Positions 23,295-32,221 are shown, counted from the first letter of the stretch. The stretch is 64,000 nucleotides of DNA from Actinoplanes nipponensis (GCF_016862275.1 NZ_BOMQ01000035.1:1-64000), one strand, 5' to 3'. The notes: generated from the letters alone by a model not told the origin. Translations and numbers: made by a program.

Positions 23295-25256
23295 ATGGTT
23301 CGGCGGGGATGCGCATTCGTCCTGACGGTGCTGGTGGCGGCGGTGGCGAGCATCGCCTGGGCGGTCGCCGCACCGTCGGCCGCGTCCGCCGGGCCGTTGC
23401 GCGCCCCGGGCGGCGCCTGCAACGTGGAGGAGTGGGGCAAGGACATCCCGGGCTGCGTCAACCGCCTGCAGGAGGTCGCCGGCGAGCGCGCGAGCTGCCT
23501 GAACCCGCCCACCCCGAGCACCCCGGACTCCGGCCTGGCGGGCTGGTTCGCCGAGCGCCCCGCCTCCTCGAAGCTCAACGGCCCGCAGGGCATCTACAGC
23601 CAGTACGGCTACGCCGGCTACAGCTACACGACGTACGACCTCGACGGCGGCTGCGCGTCCACCCTGGTGGAACCGGAGAGCAAGTTCGAGAGCACGGTGG
23701 CCAACGGCGAGTTCATGATCGCCACGGCGGTGATCGGCGCGTCCAACGCCCTGCGGGAGCGGGCGTGGGACCCGCAGGCGCTCTGGGGCTGGGCCGACCC
23801 GCTGGTCGACCAGGCCACCAAGGCCGTGTACGAGAAGGTCTTCAGCGTCTTCGGCGTGATCACCCTGGCCGTCGTGGGCCTCTACCTGATCTGGCGCTCG
23901 CAGCAGGCCGACATGGGCGCGGCGACGACGACCGCGGGCTGGGCCATCCTCGTCATGGTGGCGGTCACCGCCATCGCGGCGTGGCCGGTGCGGTCGGCCA
24001 ACATCGCCGACCAGACCCTGGTCACGACCCTCGGCGTGGTGCACGACGCGGTCGGCCCGCGTGCCCAGGACATTCCGGAGGGCAAGTGCGACGACCCGAC
24101 TCCCGGGGCGTGCGAGGACAACCGTCCGCCCGCCGTGCGGGCCAGTGACACGGCGACCGAAACCATGCTCTATCGCAACTGGCTGCGGGGGCTGCTCGGC
24201 TCCTCCGACAGCGTCACCGCCCAGAAGTACGGCCGGGCCCTCTACGACGCCCGGTCCTTCACCTGGGACGAAGCGCAGAAGATGCGGGACAACCCGGACA
24301 CCCGCAAGCCCACGATCACCGCGAAGAACGACCAGTGGGAGCGCGTCGCCGAGCAGATCAGCCGGGAGGATCCGGAGGCCTACGAGTACCTCAAGGGCGT
24401 CAACGGGATGGACCGGATCGGCGCGGGCTTCATCGCCGTGCTGGCGTCGCTCATGTTCGCGATGTTCGACCTCACCGCGTCGCTGCTGGTGCTGCTCGGC
24501 TTCCTGATCTTCCGGTGGGCGGTCATCGCCGCGCCGATCCTCGGCACCGTCGGGCTGTTGCGCCCGGCGAGCTCCGGCATCCGCCGGCTCGGCAACGCGG
24601 TGGTGGCGGCCGTCTTCAACATCGCCATCTTCGGCACCGGCGCGGCCATCTACCTGTTCGCGGTGGATCTCATCATGAACACGGCTAGCCTGGCCGGCTG
24701 GCTGCAGGTCGTGCTCGTCTGGCTGGTCGGGGTGGTGGGCTGGCTACTGCTGCGGCCGTACCGGCGGATCACCCAGCTCGGCGGCAAGGACGGCACCGCG
24801 GCGATCACCTCCGCCGGCTCCTGGCACCGGCGGTTCTTCCGGGACATGCGGGAGGCGGCCAAGCTGGACGTGGTCGACGCCGGCGGCACGAACGAACCCC
24901 TGATCGGCAAGGGCCGCACGGTCTACGTCGACCAGAGCAATCTGCGTCCCGAGGCCCGGTTGGAAGACCCCGCGCACGGCTCGGCCGCGCGCGGCGGGCA
25001 GGCCCCGGCGCTGGTGCCGGAGCGGGGCAGCACCGCTCCGGCGGTACGTCCGGACGGGCACGAGTCGGGTCAGGACAGCGCGCAGCCCGGCGACCGCGCC
25101 CCCGTCCCCGCGTCCGCCACCCGGCAGCGCCGCCCGTCCACCTGGACCGAGCCGGACGTGGCCGAGCGACCCGCGTCCTTCGCGATCTACCGGCCGGAGA
25201 CCGGGAGCACTACGCGTGAGCCGGCCACCCCGCGGGTGCGCACCGAGGCGAAGTGA
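23295..25256 (+). CDS. TrbL/VirB6-like polytopic membrane protein
   Basis: The 653-residue protein begins with a signal peptide (FVLTVLVAAVASIAWAVAA) and a Cys-containing external domain (CNVEEWGKDIPGCVNRLQEV). It then has about six to seven membrane helices, including GVITLAVVGLYLIWRS and FMFAMFDLTASLLVLLG-like segments, and ends in a 170-residue Pro/Arg-rich cytoplasmic tail. Topology and position after a VirB4-like ATPase fit the TrbL/VirB6 class that forms the inner-membrane channel. It starts one base after the ATPase stop. Confidence 0.78.
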   Translation: MVRRGCAFVLTVLVAAVASIAWAVAAPSAASAGPLRAPGGACNVEEWGKDIPGCVNRLQEVAGERASCLNPPTPSTPDSGLAGWFAERPASSKLNGPQGIYSQYGYAGYSYTTYDLDGGCASTLVEPESKFESTVANGEFMIATAVIGASNALRERAWDPQALWGWADPLVDQATKAVYEKVFSVFGVITLAVVGLYLIWRSQQADMGAATTTAGWAILVMVAVTAIAAWPVRSANIADQTLVTTLGVVHDAVGPRAQDIPEGKCDDPTPGACEDNRPPAVRASDTATETMLYRNWLRGLLGSSDSVTAQKYGRALYDARSFTWDEAQKMRDNPDTRKPTITAKNDQWERVAEQISREDPEAYEYLKGVNGMDRIGAGFIAVLASLMFAMFDLTASLLVLLGFLIFRWAVIAAPILGTVGLLRPASSGIRRLGNAVVAAVFNIAIFGTGAAIYLFAVDLIMNTASLAGWLQVVLVWLVGVVGWLLLRPYRRITQLGGKDGTAAITSAGSWHRRFFRDMREAAKLDVVDAGGTNEPLIGKGRTVYVDQSNLRPEARLEDPAHGSAARGGQAPALVPERGSTAPAVRPDGHESGQDSAQPGDRAPVPASATRQRRPSTWTEPDVAERPASFAIYRPETGSTTREPATPRVRTEAK

Positions 25257-25262
25257 TCGTCG

Positions 25263-25814
25263 ATGCCGCGCCTGCTGGAACGCAGCCTCACCGGACTCTT
25301 CCGCTCCCGCTGGGGCGTCGCCCTGGTGATCGCCGTCCTGGTGCTCGCGATCGTCGGGGTCGGCCGGATCTTCTCCGACGGGAGCACCGCGTCGCCGCTC
25401 ACCGAGCGGGTCTCGACCGGCCCGACCGCCACGGTCGACCCCAGCCATGACGACGACGGCGTCATCGTGAACGACGAGCCGCCGCCCGAGCCCACGACCA
25501 GCCCGGGCAGCGCGGAACCGGAGGCGGTCGCCTACGCCTTCGCCGCGGCCTGGGTCGACCACAAGAACGTCTCGGCCAAGACCTGGCACAACGGCCTGGT
25601 GCCGAACGCGACCGAGGACCTCGCGGACGAGCTGAACGGCGTGGACCCGGCCGATGTGCCCGCCGACCGGGTGCTGGGCCGGCCCCAGCTGGTGCCGATC
25701 GGCGACGGCCTGGTCAACGCGGTCGTGACGGTCGACTCCGGCAAGCTCACGCTCCGGATGGTGGCCCCCCAGGGGCGCTGGCTGGTGGACGGCGTCGACT
25801 GGGACGGCCCATGA
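25263..25814 (+). CDS. Single-pass membrane protein, TcpC/VirB8-like position
   Basis: The 183-residue protein has a short basic N-terminus, one membrane helix (WGVALVIAVLVLAIVGVG) and an Asp/Pro-rich linker. Its external domain begins near EPEAVAYAFAAAWVDHKNVS and ends in GRWLVDGVDWDGP. The external domain has the NTF2-like flavour of TcpC/VirB8 periplasmic modules; this is inferred from shape and neighbours. Its stop overlaps the next start (ATGA). Confidence 0.65.
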   Translation: MPRLLERSLTGLFRSRWGVALVIAVLVLAIVGVGRIFSDGSTASPLTERVSTGPTATVDPSHDDDGVIVNDEPPPEPTTSPGSAEPEAVAYAFAAAWVDHKNVSAKTWHNGLVPNATEDLADELNGVDPADVPADRVLGRPQLVPIGDGLVNAVVTVDSGKLTLRMVAPQGRWLVDGVDWDGP

Positions 25815-26950
25815 GCCTGCCGCGGCCACGCCGGGTGGTCCTCCTCATCGCCCTGGTCGCCACCCTCGCCCTGCTCTGCTGCGGCGGCACCGTGAGCGCG
25901 CTGCTGCTCGGCGGTTTCGGCGAGAAGAAGGAGGACCTCAGCCTGTACAGCTCGGGCTGCGGCACCGGCGGCCCGATCGACCCCGACGGCAAGCTGCCCC
26001 GCCTGAGCCAGTACGGGCCGGCGCAGATCAAGAACGCCGCGATCATCATCAACGTCGGCGCCACCATGAAGCTGCCGCCCCGGGCCTGGGTGATCGCTGT
26101 GGCCACGGCGATGCAGGAGTCCCGGCTCTCGAACCTGGGCTTCCTCGGCAAACGCAACGACCACGACTCCCTCGGCCTGTTCCAGCAGCGCCCGAGCAGC
26201 GGCTGGGGCACACCGAAGCAGGTCACCGACCCGGTCTACGCGGCGACCAAGTTCTACGAGAAGCTCCGGAAGGTGCCGAACTGGGACTCCCGGCCGCTGA
26301 CCGAGGCGGCCCAGCGGGTGCAGATCAGCGCCTACCCCGACGCGTACGCCAAGCACGAGCCGGTCGCCACCCAGATCGTCAACCTGCTCGCCGACGGCGC
26401 GGCGAACGCCGTCGGCAACTCGGTGGCGATGGTCTGCGCGGCGGCCGACCAGGTCTCCGCCTCCGGCTGGACCAACCCGCTGTCGACCAAGGGCGAGGGC
26501 TCGGAGAAGATGACGGTGGGTTCGGGTTTCCGCACCGCCGACCGCCCGCACCACCAGGGGGTCGACCTGATCGTCGGCACCGGGACCCCGGTCCGGTCGG
26601 TGGCCAGTGGGGTCGTCTCTCGGATCAAGTGCGACGAGACGTTCAGCGGGAGGAAGGACTGTGACGTCCCCGGCTACTCCGGCAAGGGCGGGTGCGGCTG
26701 GATGCTGGAGATCCGGCACGCCGGCAACGTCATGACCCGCTACTGCCACCTCGTGCAGCGGCCGAAGCTGCGCACCGGCCAGCGGGTCGCCGCCGGCCAG
26801 GTCGTCGCGCTCAGCGGCACCAGCGGCAACTCCTCCGGCCCGCACCTGCACTTCGAGGTGCACCTGAACAACGGCCGGTCCAGCGTGAGCGCGGTCGACC
26901 CGGTGCAGTTCATGGCGCAGCACGGCGCGCCGCTGGGCGGGGCCCAGTGA
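25811..26950 (+). CDS. Bifunctional wall hydrolase: lysozyme-like plus M23 endopeptidase
   Basis: The 379-residue protein has an N-terminal membrane anchor or signal (VVLLIALVATLALLCCGG). A lytic-transglycosylase-like domain follows, with the catalytic Glu in VATAMQESRLSNLG and NDHDSLGLFQQRP after it. From about residue 235 it has an M23 peptidase (GSGFRTADRPHHQGVDLIVG, HxxxD zinc ligands; final SSGPHLHFEVHLNNG). In conjugation systems such proteins open the peptidoglycan for the channel. The order TcpC-like protein then two-domain hydrolase supports that role. Confidence 0.88.
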   Translation: MSLPRPRRVVLLIALVATLALLCCGGTVSALLLGGFGEKKEDLSLYSSGCGTGGPIDPDGKLPRLSQYGPAQIKNAAIIINVGATMKLPPRAWVIAVATAMQESRLSNLGFLGKRNDHDSLGLFQQRPSSGWGTPKQVTDPVYAATKFYEKLRKVPNWDSRPLTEAAQRVQISAYPDAYAKHEPVATQIVNLLADGAANAVGNSVAMVCAAADQVSASGWTNPLSTKGEGSEKMTVGSGFRTADRPHHQGVDLIVGTGTPVRSVASGVVSRIKCDETFSGRKDCDVPGYSGKGGCGWMLEIRHAGNVMTRYCHLVQRPKLRTGQRVAAGQVVALSGTSGNSSGPHLHFEVHLNNGRSSVSAVDPVQFMAQHGAPLGGAQ

Positions 26951-27549
26951 CCGGTGGTTCGATGCCCGACCCGTTCACCGGCTCCGAGTGGACCCCCGAG
27001 CCGCCGCGCCCGGTGGCCCCGACCGCCGCGATCATGGCGGGCCACCTGCGCGGGCGGCGGGTGCTCATCGGCCTGCCCGGGCACGGCTGGCGGGGCGACC
27101 TGCGCGCGGACGAGAAGGTCGTGCAGGGCAGCCGGACGTACGTGCCGGTGATGCCGGAGGCCGAGTGGTACCGGGCCGAGGCGGAGCAGACCGAGGTGTT
27201 CGCGCCGCTGGTGCCGGTGGAACGGGTCTGGGTGGAGGAGCTCGGCATCGCGGCCCTGAACGCCCCGCCCGGCGACGTCCTGTCCCGGCTGGTGTCCCTC
27301 GACGAGCCGCCGCGCCGCAATCCGGTCGCCGCGCTGGACGCGGCCGCCCTGACCGGCCGCCGGGTGGTGCAGTTGCTGGAGGACGGCGGCGAGCGCCGCG
27401 ACCTGCGGGCGGTCACCGAGCTGCACACCAGCGACGAGGGTGACATCTGCGCGCGGGTGACGACGGAACTCGACTGGTACCGCTGGGGCTGGAGCGGCAA
27501 GACGCCGAGGACCCTCGAGGTGCCGGTCCACCTGCTCTGGGTGGAGTAG
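26947..27549 (+). CDS. Hypothetical protein at the end of the secretion operon
   Basis: The 200-residue soluble protein starts at GTG 26947, overlapping the hydrolase stop (GTGA), or at ATG 26962. It is rich in Trp, Pro and Arg (RRVLIGLPGHGWRGDLRADE, YVPVMPEAEWYRAEAEQTEV, ELDWYRWGWSG). No signal peptide or membrane helix is seen. I do not recognise the family. Tight coupling to the hydrolase suggests it serves the same machine. It ends three bases before a convergent gene. Confidence 0.7.
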   Translation: MTGGSMPDPFTGSEWTPEPPRPVAPTAAIMAGHLRGRRVLIGLPGHGWRGDLRADEKVVQGSRTYVPVMPEAEWYRAEAEQTEVFAPLVPVERVWVEELGIAALNAPPGDVLSRLVSLDEPPRRNPVAALDAAALTGRRVVQLLEDGGERRDLRAVTELHTSDEGDICARVTTELDWYRWGWSGKTPRTLEVPVHLLWVE

Positions 27550-27552
27550 GGG

Positions 27553-28089
27553 TCAGGGCAGCTTGGCGGCGCTGCACACGCGCCAGCCGTCCTCATCGAC
27601 GAGCGCGAACGTCCAGGGTTCCGTCCGCCGGCTCAACGAGGTGCCGCCCGATGAGCCGGCGATGACCAGGTCCGTCGCCACGGACCGGCGGTCTTCCCCG
27701 GCGCCGGAGACGATCAGCGTGCTCCAGCTGACATTGACCGTCACATTGAATTCCTTCTCGCGCTCGATCAGCTGGGTGCGCAACGCGGTGACCGCCGCGA
27801 GATCCAAGCCGTTCTTGCAGGTGAACAGGGCCGCCTCCTGATCATCCCGATTTACCAGATAAGCCCGCAGGAACTGGTCCACCACCGCGTCCGGCTTGCT
27901 CCGCTCGATCTTCGTGGCCTCGTCGTAGAACGAAATGAAGACCCCCACCCCGCCCAGGCACAGCAGCGCCAGGATCCCCGCCCCCATCGCCAGGAAAAGC
28001 CGCAGCCGCCGGTTTCGCGGCCGGCCCGCGGCGGGTACCGGCCCCGGCGGCGGGACCGCGGGCGGCGGGGGCTGGTTCGAGGGCTGCAC
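27553..28089 (-). CDS. Single-pass membrane protein with NTF2-like external domain
   Basis: The roughly 178-residue protein has a Pro-rich cytoplasmic N-terminus (QPSNQPPPPAVPPPGP), one membrane helix (LFLAMGAGILALLCLGGVGVFI) and an external domain. That domain (AVVDQFLRAYLVNRDDQEAALFTC to WTFALVDEDGWRVC) looks like the NTF2-like folds of actinobacterial membrane proteins, with two Cys that could pair. GTG 28089 is a tentative start. It is the only minus-strand gene inside the block and is convergent with its left neighbour, so it may be independently controlled. Confidence 0.65.
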   Translation of the reverse strand: MQPSNQPPPPAVPPPGPVPAAGRPRNRRLRLFLAMGAGILALLCLGGVGVFISFYDEATKIERSKPDAVVDQFLRAYLVNRDDQEAALFTCKNGLDLAAVTALRTQLIEREKEFNVTVNVSWSTLIVSGAGEDRRSVATDLVIAGSSGGTSLSRRTEPWTFALVDEDGWRVCSAAKLP

Positions 28090-28244
28090 CTCTCCCAGGT
28101 TAGTGGGTTCCGCTGTGGACCGGTGGCAGGCAGCCCGCCGGGTGGGTGACTCGGCCCGTACTGGGAGAATTGCGCATCGGCTGCGCAACGTCATCCCCCG
28201 GCCGGTGCAGGGTACGGTTTGAGCGCACACACGGAGGTGAGGCG

Positions 28245-30830
28245 GTGGAGTCGACGCGGCGCATCGATCAGGCCGCTGCCCTGCACCGCCAGGCGGAGGC
28301 CACCGCCGAGGCGGCCGCCGCGGCGCTGGAGTCGCAGGCGCCGTCCGCCGTCGACCCGCTCGAGCAGCATCATCTCGCCGAGGAGTTGCGGGCCGCCGCC
28401 GGTGAGCTGGCTCCCGGCTGGCTCGGCGCGCCCCTGGACGCCCAGTCGGCCACCACCCCGCTGGGCGGCACGTTCCCGCCGCAGTTCGTCCGGCTCGGCA
28501 TGGCTCAGCCGCTCGACGACGCGCGTTTTCCCGCCCTCATCCCGCTGCTCGGCACCGGGCACCTGACCGTCGACGCCGACGCCCGCGACCCGCGGGTCGC
28601 CGGGCTGCTGCGCTGCCTGCTGCTGCGCCTGCTGGCTGCCGCGCCCGCCGGGTCGTTGCTGGTCCGCGCCGTCGACGGTACGGGCGGCGGCACGGTTTTC
28701 GCACCCTTCGCGGTGCTCGCCGACGCCGGCCTGCTCTCCCCGACCGCCACCGACCGCGCCCAGCTGCGGGACGTGCTCACCGAGGCCGAGAAGTGGCTGC
28801 GCCCGGTCCGCGGTGGCGCCGTCCGCCGGGGCCGGCGCGACCGGATGATGTTGCTGGTCGTCGCCAGCCTGCCGGAGATGACCGAGGGCGCCGACCTGGT
28901 CCGGATCGCCGCGCTGGCGCAGCAGGGGCCCGAGTCGGGGCTGCACCTGATCGTGGCCGGGTGGCCGCCGCCCCCGCTCACCCCGGAGACGACCCAGGCG
29001 CCGCTGCCGCGCACCACGCAGATCTCGGTCCGCAACCCGTACGCGGTGATCGGCGACCCGCCCGGGGTGACCTTCGGGTCGATCCCGGAGGCGAAGTGGC
29101 TGAACGCCCCCGTCTTCCTCGACGAGGACCCGCCGCCGCACCTGGTCGACGCGGTCTGCCGGGAGCTGGCCGCCCACTCCGCCGCGGCGTCGCAGGTGAC
29201 CCTGGCCGACCTGCTGCCGGACCCGGCCGAGGAGATCTGGGGCGGGGACGCCGCCGCCGGGCTGGACACCACGGTCGGTCACGACGGCGACACCCCGCTG
29301 GTGCTGCGCTTCGGCGACCTGACGCCACACTGGATGGTCGGCGGCCGGTCCGGCGCCGGCAAGACCGCCTTCCTGATCAACGTCCTGTACGGCCTCGGCG
29401 CCCGGTACAGCCCCGACGAGCTGGGCCTGTACCTGCTCGACTTCAAGGAGGGCGTGTCGTTCGCCGAGTTCGTGCCGACCCGGCGGGACCGCACCTGGCT
29501 GCCGCACGCGCGGGCCGTCGGCGTCGAGTCCGACCGGGAGTACGGCCTGGCCGTGCTGCGCGAGCTGGACGCGGAGATGACCCGCCGCTCGGTGGCGTAC
29601 AAGCGGGCCGGGGTGACCCGGTTCGCGGATCTGCGCGCCGTCGCCGCCGAGGAGGGCCGGGGCCGTCCCATGCCGCGGCTGCTCTGCGTCATCGACGAGT
29701 TCCAGGTGCTGCTGGCCGGCAACGACCCGATGGCCACCGAGGCGGTGCAGCTGCTCGAGTCGCTCGCCCGCAAGGGCCGCTCGTACGGCATCCACCTGAT
29801 CCTGGCCAGCCAGACCGTGCTCGGCGTCGAGGCCCTGTACGCCAAGCGCGACTCCATCTTCGGCCAGTTCCCGGTGCGGATCGCGTTGCCGGGCGGCGGG
29901 GACGTGCTGGAGCCCACCAACGACTCCGCGGCCGGCCTGCCGCTGGGCACGGCGGTCGTCAACACGGCCGGCGGCCTCGGCGGTCCCCGGGGCGCCACCC
30001 GCGGCCACGAGCGCATCGTGCGCTTCCCCGACCCGCACGCCGACCAGGCCGTGCTCAGCGACCTGCGGCACAAGCTGTGGGGCGCCCGCGACCCGGAGGC
30101 CACACCGCCGCGCATCTTCGCCGGCTACGCCCGTCAGCACCTGGCCGACGACCCGACGTACCGCTCCGCGCTGGCCGGCCGGGGCGGGCGCCCGGCGGCG
30201 CTGCTGGGCCGGGTCATCGACGTGAGCCTGTCGACCGCCGCGTTCCCGCTGGACTCGTCGCCGGGGCGGCATCTGGCGGTCTTCGGCTCCCGGCCGGACG
30301 GCGCCGAGGTGCTGGAGGCGGCCGCCCGCAGCGTCGCCGCGTTCCACTCACCGCGTACCACCCGGTTTGTGATCTGCTCGCTGGTCGCCGAGGGCGACGA
30401 GATCGCCAAGGCCCTCGCGGTCGAGATCGGCCACCGCCAGGAGGTCGTCGTGGTGGACGCGGCCGGCCTGGCCGCGGAGCTGGAGCTCGCGCGGCCCGGC
30501 TACCGGGTGGTGTTCGGCATGGACGCGATGAGCCCGGGAACGCTGCCGTCGCTGCGGCGGCTGCTGCGCGAGGGCCCGGGCCGGGGCGTGCACCTGTTGT
30601 CGTGGTGGCGCGGCCTGCGCCGGTTCAGCGAGGAGACGGGCGGCAGCGCCGGCCGGGAGGACGTGGCCGGTCTGGTGTTCCTCAACGTGCCGCAGCAGGA
30701 CGTATGCCTCATGGTCGGCAAGTCGCTGGACTGGCAGCCGCGGGAGAACCGCGCGCTGCTGCACGACCGGCACGCCGACCGTACGGTGACGATCGTGCCG
30801 TTCGTCGAGCCCGAGAGGGACCAGGCATGA
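28245..30830 (+). CDS. FtsK/SpoIIIE-type ATPase with only the middle ATPase domain intact
   Basis: The 861-residue protein starts at GTG 28245 after GGAGGTGA. It has an N-terminal coiled segment, then three ATPase-like units as in EccC. Only the central one keeps catalytic motifs: Walker A VGGRSGAGKTAFLINVLYG (near 366) and Walker B LLCVIDEFQ (near 480). The first (HLTVDADARDPRVAGLLRCL) and last (HLAVFGSRPDGAEVLEAA) lack a P-loop. It could be the coupling ATPase of the conjugation-like block or the motor of a type VII-like export system; the protein after next is a small helical one that would suit a substrate. Confidence 0.82.
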   Translation: MESTRRIDQAAALHRQAEATAEAAAAALESQAPSAVDPLEQHHLAEELRAAAGELAPGWLGAPLDAQSATTPLGGTFPPQFVRLGMAQPLDDARFPALIPLLGTGHLTVDADARDPRVAGLLRCLLLRLLAAAPAGSLLVRAVDGTGGGTVFAPFAVLADAGLLSPTATDRAQLRDVLTEAEKWLRPVRGGAVRRGRRDRMMLLVVASLPEMTEGADLVRIAALAQQGPESGLHLIVAGWPPPPLTPETTQAPLPRTTQISVRNPYAVIGDPPGVTFGSIPEAKWLNAPVFLDEDPPPHLVDAVCRELAAHSAAASQVTLADLLPDPAEEIWGGDAAAGLDTTVGHDGDTPLVLRFGDLTPHWMVGGRSGAGKTAFLINVLYGLGARYSPDELGLYLLDFKEGVSFAEFVPTRRDRTWLPHARAVGVESDREYGLAVLRELDAEMTRRSVAYKRAGVTRFADLRAVAAEEGRGRPMPRLLCVIDEFQVLLAGNDPMATEAVQLLESLARKGRSYGIHLILASQTVLGVEALYAKRDSIFGQFPVRIALPGGGDVLEPTNDSAAGLPLGTAVVNTAGGLGGPRGATRGHERIVRFPDPHADQAVLSDLRHKLWGARDPEATPPRIFAGYARQHLADDPTYRSALAGRGGRPAALLGRVIDVSLSTAAFPLDSSPGRHLAVFGSRPDGAEVLEAAARSVAAFHSPRTTRFVICSLVAEGDEIAKALAVEIGHRQEVVVVDAAGLAAELELARPGYRVVFGMDAMSPGTLPSLRRLLREGPGRGVHLLSWWRGLRRFSEETGGSAGREDVAGLVFLNVPQQDVCLMVGKSLDWQPRENRALLHDRHADRTVTIVPFVEPERDQA

Positions 30831-31540
30831 CCGGGCCGACCGAGCGCCCCGGCGCGGGCGAGGAGGCCGTGCCCGGTCGGGCCGGCGCCACGCCCGAGGC
30901 CGTCGGGGGTGACGCCGGGCCGTGGGCCGCCTATGTGGCGGCCGCGCAGCGCCTCGACGCCGTACGCCGGGCCGCGAGCTCGGCCGCCGGCGAGCAGGCG
31001 GCGACGCTGCAGGCCGCCCAGCAGGAGCTCGCGTCGGTGCGGGCCCGGCTGGCGCCGCAGCGCGCCCGGCTGGTGCAGGATCTGGGCGTCCCGGTGGCCT
31101 CGCTGGCGGCTCAGCCGGGCGAGCGGGCGCTGGCGGCGCAGAGCGTCGCCACCGGCCCCGAGGCGATCCTGGCCGCGCTGCGGCAGGCCCGGGGCACCGC
31201 GGACGCCGCCGACGCGGCCATGCTGGGTCCCGGCCCGGCGGCGCCGTGGCGGCCGTGGGCCCGCAACCTGCTGGTGTACGGGCCGTTCGCCGCGGCCGTG
31301 CTGATCGTCCAGATCGTGCTGTACCTGATCGCCCCGTCCGGCTCGCTGCCCACGTACGCGCTGCTCTGCGGGCTGAGCATGCCGCTGCTGGCGTTCGGGC
31401 TGGGCTGGCTGACGATCGGCTTCGTGTACGGCGGCGGACCGGCCAAGGTGGACCGGACGCCCATCGTCGGCGCGATCGCGTGCCTGACCCCGGTGCTGCT
31501 GACCTGCATGGGTGTCGGCCTGCTCGCGTTCATCCGGTGA
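30827..31540 (+). CDS. Membrane protein coupled to the FtsK-like ATPase
   Basis: The 237-residue protein has an N-terminal helical, Ala/Gln-rich cytoplasmic domain (AAYVAAAQRLDAVRRAASSAAG) and three C-terminal membrane helices (LLVYGPFAAAVLIVQIVLYLI, YALLCGLSMPLLAFGLGWL, AIACLTPVLLTCMGVGLLAF). Its ATG overlaps the ATPase stop (ATGA). The topology suggests a membrane partner that docks the soluble ATPase. No family recognised. Confidence 0.72.
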   Translation: MTGPTERPGAGEEAVPGRAGATPEAVGGDAGPWAAYVAAAQRLDAVRRAASSAAGEQAATLQAAQQELASVRARLAPQRARLVQDLGVPVASLAAQPGERALAAQSVATGPEAILAALRQARGTADAADAAMLGPGPAAPWRPWARNLLVYGPFAAAVLIVQIVLYLIAPSGSLPTYALLCGLSMPLLAFGLGWLTIGFVYGGGPAKVDRTPIVGAIACLTPVLLTCMGVGLLAFIR

Positions 31541-31552
31541 GGAGGGGCTGAC

Positions 31553-31813
31553 ATGGCCAGTGTCGAAGAGGTCAAGGTGAACGTGGCCGCGTCCGTGGAC
31601 GGCACGCAGCGGGCGGTGGCGGGCATCCAGCAGGTCACCGACCAGCTCGACGACGCGCTGGCCCTGCTGCGGATGACCGCGTTCGGCTCGTTCCATCCGT
31701 CCGTCGCCGCCTCGATCGCGCAGCTGGAGCAGGCCCGGACCCGGCTGGACGAGGCGCAGGCCCTGGCCCGGGCCGCGATGGACAGCGCCGACGCCTACCG
31801 CCGAAGCGTCTGA
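31553..31813 (+). CDS. Small helical-hairpin protein (WXG100-sized)
   Basis: The 86-residue protein is all-helical by composition. Helix 1 (GTQRAVAGIQQVTDQLDDALALL) and helix 2 (SVAASIAQLEQARTRLDEAQALARAA) are joined by a GSFHPS turn. Size and hairpin shape recall ESX/WXG100 substrates, but the WXG motif and a C-terminal YxxxD/E are absent (the end reads DAYRRSV). A GAGGAGGGG lies upstream of the ATG. It follows an FtsK-like ATPase and membrane protein, so it may be their substrate or a structural partner. It converges on ridA with one base between stops. Confidence 0.7.
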   Translation: MASVEEVKVNVAASVDGTQRAVAGIQQVTDQLDDALALLRMTAFGSFHPSVAASIAQLEQARTRLDEAQALARAAMDSADAYRRSV

Positions 31814-31814
31814 G

Positions 31815-32216
31815 TCAGTCCGGCAGGGCGGCGGTGAGGTCGACCTCGACCAGCTGGCCGGCGAAGCCGAGCACGGTCACCCCGAGCAGGGTGCTGGCCG
31901 TGGTGAAGGCCGGCGCCAGCTCGGAGGCCATCAGCCGGTTCCACACGCCGGCGAGGACGGCGGACTCCGCGCCGACCACGTAGATCACCGAGCGGACCAC
32001 GTCCGACGGGGCGGCGCCGGCCGCGGTCAGCACGGCGAGGCAGTTGGCGACGACCTGGTCGGTCTGCCCGGCGTAGTCGCCCGGCGCGACGACCGTGCCG
32101 GACACGTCGAGCGGGCACTGCCCGGCCAGGTGGGCCAGCCGGCCGGCCGGGGAGATGGTGATATGGCTGTAGCCGGGCGGTTCGTGCACGCCGGCGGGGT
32201 TGAGGCGTTCGAGCAT
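31815..32216 (-). CDS. RidA-family protein
   Basis: The 133-residue protein matches the RidA/YjgF family, many of whose members hydrolyse reactive enamine/imine intermediates. Motifs include GYSHITISPAGRLAHLAGQCP, GDYAGQTDQVVANCLAVLTAAG and, near the end, TVLGFAGQLVEVDLTA. In canonical RidA an Arg in an (E/P)R(S/A)xV-like segment is catalytic; here that stretch reads STLLGVTVLGF, so enzymatic activity is uncertain. The ATG at 32216 has GAGGTGA five bases upstream, formed by the 3' end of folE five bases away. Confidence 0.85.
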   Translation of the reverse strand: MLERLNPAGVHEPPGYSHITISPAGRLAHLAGQCPLDVSGTVVAPGDYAGQTDQVVANCLAVLTAAGAAPSDVVRSVIYVVGAESAVLAGVWNRLMASELAPAFTTASTLLGVTVLGFAGQLVEVDLTAALPD

Positions 32217-32221
32217 GGCGG

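Noticed and set aside
20018-23593. Very long open frame (about 1190 codons) on the minus strand opposite the VirB4-like gene
   Set aside because: It is an antisense shadow: the plus frame has the ATPase motifs and G/C third positions, while the minus translation is repetitive Arg/Gly/Val without domains.
31553-31813. A true WXG100 (EsxA/B) protein
   Set aside because: Size and helical hairpin fit, but neither WXG nor the C-terminal YxxxD/E signal is present, so only a loose resemblance is claimed.
17216-32220. Integrative conjugative element with tRNA attachment site
   Set aside because: No tRNA, integrase, excisionase, relaxase or flanking direct repeats could be found at either edge.
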